This document shows positions 42,501 through 54,500 of a stretch of 64,000 nucleotides of DNA, piece after piece (within the stretch, counting starts at the first letter, position 1; every line of letters begins with the position of its first letter). The DNA is from Bolinopsis microptera (lineage: Eukaryota; Ctenophora; Tentaculata; Lobata; Bolinopsidae): assembly GCF_026151205.1 (NCBI RefSeq), contig NC_087081.1:14561340-14625339 (forward strand), read 5' to 3'. The position numbers and the translations under genes are program-made. A model generated the notes under the pieces. It was not told the origin of the DNA and searched no databases. It worked only from the letters and a program-made list of their open reading frames with translations.

Positions 42501-45500
42501 ACAACAAAAGCGTTTACAGTTAGAACGAAGACTCCGATCTTTAGTTATAGCCTCAGCACTAGCTGAGTATATATACGGTTATAAAAGGTGAAAGAGGTTG
42601 TTTAAAAGTTTAAACTATCATATTGAAAAAGGGCAATAGTTCATGTGACAATAATAGCATAGTCTGTGAGTCTCGGTCTATACTTAGAACAAAGACGTCC
42701 ATCATAAGTTTTAGCCTCAACACTAGATGAATATAATATCATGAAAAGTGAATGAGATTGTTAAAATTATTGGATCAAATAAAACGGTCCACGCTTTAAC
42801 AAACCAACTTTAACTGTAATAAGAAAAAAGTTCGTATGGTTTATTGTTTTCTGACACGTACTTAATGTCAATATTGTTCTTTATCAGTAAATAGACGCCG
42901 GGCTATCACTTGGTCTTTGTGTCGAAGATGAATGAGGATGAACAAAGAGGCGACTGATTGACTGCTGCGTTTTGAGTGCAGCTTTAAAAGCTAATCTATG
43001 GAGGTAAATTTATCATTTATTTTTATTGATTTAAAATAGTTCAGCCATATTGTTCAGACCTCTGTTACTTTTTAAGTTTTGCTTAATCACACAGAATTAT
43101 CTGTATATTTTTTAGTATTCTAAAGTCAGTGTTAGTTATTCTAAAATGTCGACACATTGTTAAGTACGGATCAACACGTTTAAATCACAAAGCAAGACTT
43201 CGAAAGTAATTTTACGTATTATTATTTCCATATTTCCCAGATCTGAATATTATGAATAACAATTGATCCAATTAACCTTTTTAGCATCATGAGAATCTTG
43301 TTGTTTGTCTCGGTGATATGCGGATTGGTGGCGCTAACGGCTGCAAACAAAAAATGTGACAGTTTGGAAAAGAAATTTAAAGATTGTCTCTCCAAAGGAT
43401 TCAAACCGAAAAAACTTGAAGGTTGCAAATCTGGAGACGGAAAAATGGAAAAGAAAGACGTCAAAAAATGTGCCAAGGTCGAAAAGGTGGTGATCAAGAA
43501 ATGTGACTTCTCCTGCGACGATGAAGATGGAGGAGATGAAAATGGAGATGTAAGAGAACCATTCGTTCCTGCTGCCGGGTCTCACTACCTTGTTAAAAAG
43601 GTGGATGCACCTGGAGCTGGACAAGTCCTGTCGATTAGCCTTATTGACAAGAGGAACATTATATCCTACTTTCTGTCCACCACAGTCCACACTTCCAAGG
43701 GGATTCCGTGGACGATTGAAAAAGCAGCATGCAGCTGTCAAAATGAATGCACCTGCTACAAGCTCGTATTCCGGAAAAAAACCTGTTGCTGCTATAGAAA
43801 CTTCGCTATGTCAGTGCACAGCGACACACGTGATAACGGAGATGGACGAGTCATAGTGCACCGGACACCTCACAAACCCGAAGATGAGTCGTGGGTCATT
43901 GAACCGGCAGTGAACGGCTACAAATTGAAGAAAGCACAGGGAAGACAAGAAGGAAAGTATCTTGTTGCCAGAGTTAACCGAAAAGAGCCCGGTACCATGT
44001 TTGCTGACGTCACCGCTGACTCTTCTGCAGCTTCAATTTGGAATTTTGAAACTATTGCGTAATTGAATGAGAATGGTTTGCTGGTTGAATAGACATTATC
44101 ATTAGGATACAAAATGGATGAACGAAGACAGTATGGCCCAAACTAAACTATAAATTCCATCTCGACAACATTGATAAGAAAACCTGACACGAGAACATAG
44201 CAGTCCCTCCCACCACGGAGAGGTCTCCGTTACTTAGTGACGGCAATGCTGGACACGCTGAAATATTTTGCAGACATTAATAATTAACAATTATTTAACA
44301 AAACAATGATTTATTTTTACAGCACATTCCAACAATACCAATGGTAAATAATTCAGTGGAGGCTTGAGGAGGTTTCAAGTGCTGAAGGTCACTGTTATTG
44401 TTGTATGACATAATGTTGAAGACAATAATGTTACGATGCTGCTTGTTCATTCCAAAACGAGAATGAAAGTTGAATTACAAACTTGACAAGTTAAGGTACA
44501 GAATTCAAAACGACTAACATGTTTTGCAGGAGGGAAGGTTGTTAATAATACTACAGTACTCAGTTTCAGAACAAACCCATTCCGCGCACGTGCGTGGGAT
44601 GCACGTGGGCGGGGGCGCACTCCACTTTTCCGTAATGTGGTTGTAGCTTAGCGTCTTCTCTCCTTCCAATATATATCTAATAGAAAGTGGTAGAGATTTA
44701 TTTGAACTAAAATTGTTCATCAATCTAAAACGGAAATGTAGATTAAACGTTTCGTAAGTTGAAAGGGCCGTACAACAAAAGTAAGATAACCGAAAGAAAT
44801 TACTTGCTATCACAATCAAACACAGTTAGTCGACTTTTCACATTAACATTCCCATGGTCAGGAGCTACTAAAACAGGCGACTCTGAAAATCAGATGGATA
44901 AATTAAACTGAATTTTCATCAGAAATTATGAGAATTTACAGAATATTTACACTCAGTTGTTATACAGACGCATAAAGACGGTTAACATTGTGCGAAAGCT
45001 TCAGCGTCTTTAATTTTGACCATTTTAAAGGCTTCACCGTCTTTAATTCATCGCAACCCGTCTTTAAATTTGCTGGTAGACGTAAGGTCAGTGTGTGAAA
45101 TGTGCTTTATTACAATATTACATCCCATCTATTTTGAGACCTGTTAGGCTGTTAAGTGCCGTCTTTAATTTTTGTTCATGTGAGGCTTTGTCTTTATACT
45201 TTTATAAAGGGCTTCTTTATAAAAACAAACTGAGTGTACTTTAACTCTTTGTTGAGTCACTATAACTTAATTCCCCTTCTAAACTCGATCAGAATCCAAA
45301 AGAGACCATTTGGTATAAAGGTGAATGCATATTAAAACTTAACATGATATCATGGTAATCAAAAACAGGAAAACTTGTAATTTCAAGCTTTTTACAAATT
45401 AATAAACTCACTCAAGTAACATGTAATTAATAAACTCACTCAAGTAACATGTAGGACCAGGAATATCCGCGTCCCACTCACAAAGGTGCCCGGTCTCCCC

Positions 45501-48500
45501 GACTGGAGGGTTGCCACAATTCCATGTTTTGCACGTGTGTTTAATGCACGTGGGCGCGTCACCGTCCCACACACCCGCAGTAGAGCACAATAATGTGCTC
45601 AGTCCCTTCAAGTACCTAGTAATAGTATTCCATGCTTTCTTATATGACACGCATGAATAATTATTGATTACCCGCAACCACTGCTTGACTGACTAAGTTA
45701 ACAGATAGAGAGCTAGTAATATAACAACCACAAGGACAATTTTTTCATCATCATGTTTACACACTTTTACAACTGTTCGGTTCGATTGTAACTCGTATAC
45801 CGTGACACCAGGTTGAAACCGTAAGTTTATAAGGTTTGAAACAACTAAGTCCCTGACCTGTATATACTCAAGCATTGAAACGTTGCTGTTGTATCGGTTT
45901 GAGCCACTGATTTTAGTTGGGTATCAGACAGCTTCGGGCAAGCTGAAAACAGAGAGTTTGATTTATAATTTCTTTTAGATAGAGCTTGAAAAATTAATAT
46001 AACCTAATCAACAGAAGCAACACACTCACTAAAAAATAAGAGGTGACCAACGTACTTACATTTGAAGCATGATGGCAAAGAGTTTTTGTCACTCAAAAGA
46101 CAGTACTCGTCCACTGAGCATACCCACGAGCTACAATCATGAGGTTTGCACGTGGGTGCTGCGCGGTCCCAATGTCCGTTAGACTGGCAGGACAGCAAAC
46201 TACTTCCTTCCATTCTATAGAATTTATCACAATAAAATGTAGCTGATGTGTACGTTTGCTCAACAGCTCCATTTGTAGGTTGTGCTAATAATGGACAAGC
46301 TGAAAATGGATGCCTCTTACGAAGTTTTCGGTAACAAGATTTGCAATTGCGACACTCGCACAATGTACATATTATACAATATACATTATACACTTGACGT
46401 GACCTATAAAAGTAAATAAAATTAAAAGTGATGTTGATGATTAACAGGTCATAATGAGCTCACCCTGTTGACAAACTGGTATCCCCTGAAAAACGATGCA
46501 GTACTCATTGACAGAATCACATTCCCATTCTTCGCAAGTGTAGGCTTCGCAAGTGGGTGCTGAATTATCCCAGATTCCTTCTTCACACCTTAGGATTGCG
46601 ATTATCAGGAATACAGCTTGGGGTAACTTGAATAAATATTTTGGGACGAGTTTTTGCACTTTATCTTGGCCTTCTAGAGTCGACAATTTAATAGTCGACA
46701 ATTTAAGAGCCTAAATGCTGATTGAGCCAACGAACCTATATATTGGAGACAAGCCAAACGCCACAGTAGGACGCGATGAGAATTGAGACCTTCACACCTC
46801 AAAAATCAGCTAAGGTCGGTCGGGACCCTCAATATGAACAAAAACAGAGAATTTGAAGCTACCGCCATGGTGATTGGAGCAAACATCCCTATCATGGTAT
46901 GTATCAGGAGCGAATAAAGAATGTCATTCCTGCGCAATATATATATACCTTAGTTTATAGGCTCCCACCAAATAGTGAGAACTCTGACACGTAAACTTGG
47001 CTACGGTATTACTTTTCTCCACAGCTCCGAACACAGGGTTTTCCAGGTCAGGGCAAGCTGAAATGACACTGTTGAAGTCTAGATTTCTATTTATTACAAT
47101 TTTCGGAGATTACAATAAATCAGAATTGGTGTCCTAGATATTTAGGGACCATTCATGATATTAGAACACCCGTTCTTATCTCCCCTCCTTCCGGTTTTGA
47201 AAGAAATTTCCAACGATTTTTTATTCGACGCAGGGAATCTGAGTGTAACCATAAAACAAGGATTTTAACACAACCTACCCTTCTTACAGACAGGTATGTT
47301 ACCCGAAAGGAAGTCCATGTAACAAAACTCATCGTCAGCGCACGTTATTGCCGAACAATCGCCTGAAAACCCCCTAAATTAGACCACAATTACTACAGCA
47401 CAACAATCATATCAAATTGGCATATTATTACTTATTAGTATAAATTAGCTTATTTCGAACTCAATCTTACTTATTGAGTATTCTTCCAGTATAGCTAGTA
47501 ATTTCTATTGACCAAAAGTTATGTTTCTGTACGATCAACCAGAGTTTAAAAGACAAATATCTTCTTGTCAGAGATCTTTGGCAAAATTCGCTGTGTTCCT
47601 TAACCGTGCATTATCTGTGCCTCAATTTTCCACCGACAGATTACCGAACTCCCTAAAACTTACCTAAAACACAGGCAGGTTTTCCATTCACCATCTCGCA
47701 CATTTCACCATCAGCGCAAGGTTCCTCCCATGTCGAACAATCGTGTGGAATACAGTGGGGAGGCGACAAATCATTCCAGTTACCGTCAGGCATACAAGTT
47801 ACCACATGACAAGGTGGGCTTATTGCAACACAGACTCGCCGTAACCACAGTTTTGCAACTTCAACCAACCTAATGTCAGTAACGTCACGCAAATGCTACC
47901 TTGTGGAAACCTGGATCTCGTATAAGAAGTCCGGTTATATTTCATTATGTTATGCAGACTTGGAAAGTGATTCTGTTGGTAAAAATCGCACAAAAAGCAC
48001 TTTACAAAGACACTAAACAAAGAACAGTAAACAAAGAACACTAAAGATTATAACATCAAATCTCGCACCACTTACTCGTTTGTATGAGACAGGTAAGAGT
48101 GAGAAGGGCAGCTTATGTAAGCGACAAGGTGTTCCGTCCTTATCCCGTCTGTTTAATAATATCAGAGATTGTTAAAATTGTTCAATACGGCTAATTTTAA
48201 GCAATAATAAGTTTGTATTAAGTCCTTAAGAAAATACGCGTATATTTCTTCAAAATAAAATACGTCAATAATTGAATAAATAGGTATCGTATTTTGTAAT
48301 ACGTATTAATAAAAGTATGAGTTTAACAACTTTGATAAAATCTGTAGGTCACTTTTGGTGCCACCTCGCCTTCATTGTAATCCGCTTGTGTAATCTTTGC
48401 ACACCCTGTAAAGTGTAAATGAACTTCATGACTTGTTTCCCCCTAGTTACGGGAAGATTCAAAAGGGAATTTTCAAACTCTGCAAGTCTAATCTAAAAAG

Positions 48501-51500
48501 TAAGCTTGCAAATCGTAACAAAAAGAACTAACTTGGGTGACATTTCTTGATTTCTTCGAAGCCATTACAGTACTCGTGCTGCCCACATATCAAATCAAGA
48601 CACTCCTGGTGTCCCTCACGAAATACATAGCTCTTTTCACAAGTCGGAGGGTCGTTATCCCACTCTCCACTGACGATGGAGTATAATTGGTTAATTGATC
48701 AGATTAAAAACAAGCTATAAATTCTCGAAGTAGATTGATCGGGGAAATAGCACTCATTCATAAATTTGCCAAATTTTATGAATGAGTCGTGATATATTCA
48801 AATTATCAATATTGAACTGTGCCGACGCCCGATAATGAATTAAATCTGATTTGGGTTAAATAAATTGCAATTTTATTGATTAGAGTTGATTCGACTGCGA
48901 ATTGCGAAAAATAATAGTCACCTTGGTAAACAGTTGAGGGTGGAATGGCCCCACAGAAAATAATCATCTGTTAGATCGCAGGAGAAGACAGCTTGTGCAT
49001 CCATGACATTGACTTGTAGTCGTTCGTCGGTAATGTCGAAACTCGGACATGCTGTAGCGAAACAGGAAAGTGAATGTGAAAGTGAATGTTGAGACAAAAG
49101 GTGATGGTGAATGTTGAGAGAAATTGTGAAAATGAAACGAAAAATTCACGGATAATTCACGCTAAATATTTAGAGCGACGGAAATACCTTGTGTACAGAC
49201 AGGAAATCCGTCCACCGTATTTACACAGATTTGATCCTCGTTACAGGATATAGTTTGACAGACATGAACTAAACACACTGGTAGAACATCATTCCAACTT
49301 CCGTCATTTTGGCAGAGCAAGGTTTCTGGGGAATACTTCATTACTAATCTTATAAGAGCACTAACTCATTATTATATGTTCTATGATTTCTCATTTCAGA
49401 GCTCTCTATCAAATTTCTAGGTCTATATTCTACATACAATACGGTAATAATGAGTCTGTCAAGTATGAGCGGAGTAAAAATGATCAGGTAACACGTCTTG
49501 TATCCAAGAATATTGTTTACACTGTTGTTGGAGCCAGCTGTAAACTTTACAGCCGGCTCCAACTCTGATCCATCAATCATATGAATTTGAACGTATTCAA
49601 ATTTCAAGCTCATCATTATTGGCTGGGGAAACTAAATAATAATGTTGAGTTGATGAATCCAGATTTTTGGAACATTTTTGGAACATTTTTGGAACATGTG
49701 CCAAAATTGTGCCAAAAGTGTGCCATGCATTTATTTGCCCTAATAAGCTCTAAATAGTGCCAAAAATAATTGTAAATGATGGATATAGCTGCAAGCTAGG
49801 TCTAAGGGCCATCGAAAGTAGCATAACATTACCCAGGTTCATGGAATGAACGTAAATGAACAAAAATGAATATTGTCCTAAAAATGCTCAGAACGGTTTA
49901 AAATTGGTCGGAAAGTGTTTATATTGTTCCTAGGACCACTCAAACCAAGTTTGGGAATCACTGCATGTCTAGAACCGATGTTACCTATGTTCCAAAATGT
50001 TCCAATTTTGTCACAATAATCCTCCTGAGAATCCAGATTTTTGGAACATGGGCACATCGAAGTATTGGCTGTATTTAAGTGCTGGGAAGCCTCAATTCGG
50101 TTTTCTAAGATGGATATAGGTAAAAACTAGGCCTAAGAGCCATCAAAACTCAAATAACATTACCCAGGTTCATGGAATGAACGAAAATGAACAAAAATAA
50201 ATATTGTCCTAAAAATGCTCAGACAGAACGGTTTAAAATTGGTCGGAAAGTGTTTATATTAGTCCTAGGACCACTCAAACCAAGTTTGGGAATCACTGCA
50301 TGTCTAGAACCGATGTTACCTATGTTCCAAAATGTTCCAATTTTGGCACAATAATCCTCCTGAGAATCCAGATTTTTGGAACATGGGCACATCGAAGTAT
50401 TGGCTGTATTTAAGTGCTGGGAAGCCTCAATTTGGTTTTCTAAGATGGATATAGGTAAAAAGTAGGCCTAAGAGCCATCAAAACTCAAATAACATTACCC
50501 AGGTTCATGGAATGAACGAAAATGAACAAAAATAAATATTGTCCTAAAAATGCTCAGACAGAACGGTTTAAAATTGGTCGGAAAGTGTTTATATTAGTCC
50601 TAGGACCACTCAAACCAAGTTTAGGAATCACTGCATGTCTAGAACCGATGTTACCTAGATGTTCCAAAATGTTCCAATTTTGGCACAATAATCCTCCTGA
50701 GAATCCAGATTTTTGGAACATGGGCACATCGAAGTATTGGCTGTATTTAAGTGCTGGGAAGCCTCAATTCGGTTTTCTAAGATGGATATAGGTAAAAACT
50801 AGGCCTAATACTCTAATAGCCATCAAAAGTCAAATAACATTACCCAGGTTCATGGAATGAACGAAAATGAACAAAAATGAATATTGTCCTAAAAATGCTC
50901 AGAACGGTTTAAAATTGGTCGGAAAGTGTTTATATTAGTCCTAGGACCACTCAAACCAAGTTTGGGAATCACTGCATGTCTAGAACCGATGTTGCCAATG
51001 TTCCAAAATGTTCCAATTCGAGTGGTCTTAGGACCAATACAAACACTTTCCGACCAATTTTAAACCGCTCTGAGCAATTCCAAAGAGTTTACGAAAGAGT
51101 CATAAGGCCAATCAACAGATTATTCATTTACTGTACTGTTAAGATGGTTCGGTATTCTGCACCCCTCGTATCGGTTCTGGGCATGCAGTGATTCCATAAA
51201 CAGTCAGACAGTCACACAATGTACACCCTATATTTAGATCACATCAGTTTCATTTGTATCACATCACTTCGTGTAATAGATGTGTGGAAGCAAATAAAGA
51301 TGTGATCTGAATAAGGTGATCCGAGCGTAGCAAGTTTATCCGATCTTATTTGGTGTGATCGGATGTAGAGGCGTAAGATCAGATCAGGTCATCAGCAATA
51401 GGATTAACTTAGCAAGCTTGTTAATGAATAAGAAGAGAATAAATAGATAATTAAGTTATACAAATCATTTTCCCTCTCTGTTAACCACAACAACTACAAC

Positions 51501-54500
51501 GACGATGAATCCCTTCACTAAATTGAATGATGAGCCTACCTCTTTATCTACCAGTTCAAAGAAGCACCAGCAGTCCACATGGGCTACATCAACGGGGGGG
51601 CAGCTGCCCCCCCTGGGATTTGGGGGACAAGTTTACAAAAACATGAAAATTTATTCTTCAACATAACATTAAACCAGACGGCTATGGTATACAGTTTTGT
51701 TTTCGCACCCACTGCTCTGTAGCCCCACTGCACGTAAATTCGTGTCCCTCAAGTACTGGAAAATGCGTCAAAATTGTCTAATTTCCTTTAAAAAATTTCC
51801 GGGGGGCTTCGCCCCCCTATCCCCCCGACAAGGGGCTCCGCCCCTTGACCCCACTGGGGGCTGCGCCCCCAGACCCCTGCTATTGGGGGGCTTCGCCCCC
51901 GTGCCCCCCCACCAGGGGCTCCGCCCCCCCTGGGTTGAAGACGTGATGTAGCCCCTGGTCCACCTCACTCAACCAACCCCTTCACCAGCAACCTACCTCG
52001 CTCAACCAACCCTTTCACCCGCAACCTTCATCCCTCAACGAACAAATACATCAATATATTGGGGGATTATTAAAACCAAAATAGTTGCCCAATAAAATAA
52101 TTTCTGCCTTCTCTTGGAGGTACGTGTGCTAATTGTACATAATTCTGAATGCAACTTTAAGACTCTGTTGGACGAAAATATTGACTCTTTGCCACCATTT
52201 TCTTACCATTCTGAGCGCTTTAAGGAAAATTTTCATTTTTGTTCATTTTCGTTCATTCCATGAACCTGGGTAATGTTATTTGACTTTTGATGGCTCTTAG
52301 GCCTAGTTTTTACCTATATCCATCTTAGAAAACCGAATTGAGGCTTCCCAGCACTTAAATACACTTAAATACAGCCAATACTTCGATGTGCCCATGTTCC
52401 AAAAATCTGGATTCTCAGGAGGATTATTGTGCCAAAATTGGAACATTTTGGAACATCTAGGTAACATCGGTTCTAGACATGCAGTGATTCCCAAACTTGG
52501 TTTGAGTGGTCCTAGGACCAATGTAAACACTTTCCGACCCATTTTAAACCATTCTGAGCACTTTGAGAAGAATGTTCATTTTCGTTCATTTCTGGTCATT
52601 CCATGGGTAATTTTATACGACTTTTGATGGCTCCTAGGCCTAGCTTACGGCTATATCCATTTTAGAAAACCGAACTGAGCCTTCCCAGCACTCAAATACG
52701 GCCAATACTGCGATGTGCCCATGTTCCAAATTTATGGATTCATCTACTGATAATGTTATTTGTATTAATGTTATCAGCGGTTATGCCAAATGCGCCAAAA
52801 TTTAGCGGGAAACGCCGCGCATTTATGTCACGGTAATCAATATCGACACAATGGTTTCAGTTATCAACACAAATTTGTCAATCGCGCCGTCCGTCAATCT
52901 CATAATGAATTTCAAAATGAGAACATTTTCCAAATTATGATTTTTCCGGAAGCTGTTTAAATATGCTACTAAGGTACTCAAAACATAAAACCCATCTACA
53001 TGTAGGTAGGTAGATGGAAACAGACGTGACATGTTTGCGCGACTCTAAAGTCCGGTCTAGGTGATATCCGTCGGCTCCTTGCAAATCAGGAGCACATAAG
53101 TGCGAACTCCGGATCGCTACTCAATAGAGCACCCAATTTTAAACTCATCGCACAGGCTGAAGTATGTCACTTTGTTCGCAGTTAACATATCCATATATTT
53201 GATAATGGCGCTTACTCACCAGTGCCGTAAAGATAAAAGTTCTTATCACAGAAGATAATAGCAGACTCATCACGCTGAATAACTGTACCGTCTTTAACTG
53301 ATCCTAGATCTGGACACGCTGCAAATGTATGAGATAATTTATTATATCTCCCGACTCTTACTTCTTAATTTCTGTAGCTTTATATAGAATATGAGCAAAT
53401 ATCTAATTAGAAAATGTGTCACTCTCTGCTGAATTCCAAGTTCACCAAATGAGACTTACCTAAATAAATCAGGACACAATCTGTCGATTAATTATAATGT
53501 TATAGCTAGTTTATTTCAATAAAACAAGCTAATTAGTTTACAATGAGAGATATTTTCTTAATATAAATCAACTGACCAGGATAGCAATCTATAAAACTGT
53601 AAGTGTCGTCAATCTTGCAGTACTGATCCAGCCCACAGATATACGTGGCACAACCTTGAGGTACACACTCAGGAGGGAACCCACTCCATACACCATCCTT
53701 ACTGGTGGGGAGGTGGTGTTATGTGGGGAGGTGGTGTTATGTGGGGAGGTGGTGTTATGTGGGGAGGTGGTGTTATGTGGAGAGGTGGTGTTATGTGGGG
53801 AGGTGGTGTTATGTGGGGAGGTGGTGTTATGTGGGGAGGTGGTGTTATGTGGGGAGGTGGTGTTATGTGGAGAGGTGGTGTTTTGTGGGGAGGTGGTGTT
53901 ATGTGGGGAGGTGGTGTTATGTGGGGAGGTGGTGTTATGTGGGGAGTTGGTGTTATGTGGGGAGGTGGTGTTATGTGGGGAGGTGGTGTTATGTGGGGAG
54001 GTGGTGTTATGTGTGGAGGCGGTGTTATGTGGGGAGGTGGTGTTATGTGGGGAGGTGGTGTTATGTGGGGAGATGGTGTTATGTGGGGAGGTGGTGTTAT
54101 GTGGGGAGGTGGTGCTATGTGGGGAGGTGGTGCTATGTGGGGAGGTGGTGTTATGTGGGGAGATGGTGTTATGTGGGAAGGTGGTGTTATGTGGGGAGGT
54201 GGTGTTATGTGGGGAGGTGGTGCTATGTGGGGAGGTGGTGTTATGTGGGGAGGTGGTGTTATGTGGGGAGGTGGTGTTATGTGGGGAGGTGGTGTTATGT
54301 GGGGAGGTGGTGTTATGTGGGGAGGTGGTGTTATGTGGGGAGGTGGTGTTATGTGGGGAGGTGGTGCTATGTGGGGAGGTGGTGCTATGTGGGGAGGTGG
54401 TGTTATGTGGGGAGATGGTGTTATGTGGGAAGGTGGTGTTATGTGGGGAGGTGGTGTTATGTGGGGAGGTGGTGCTATGTGGGGAGGTGGTGTTATGTGG

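Noticed and set aside
43289-44062. Calling the small Cys-rich secreted proteins toxins
   Set aside because: Signal peptide and Cys richness alone are not evidence; no toxin family motif is visible.
49790-52740. CRISPR-like or satellite-encoded genes
   Set aside because: Units are about 340 bases with no spacers, in a eukaryote. ORFs inside are shadows of the repeat.
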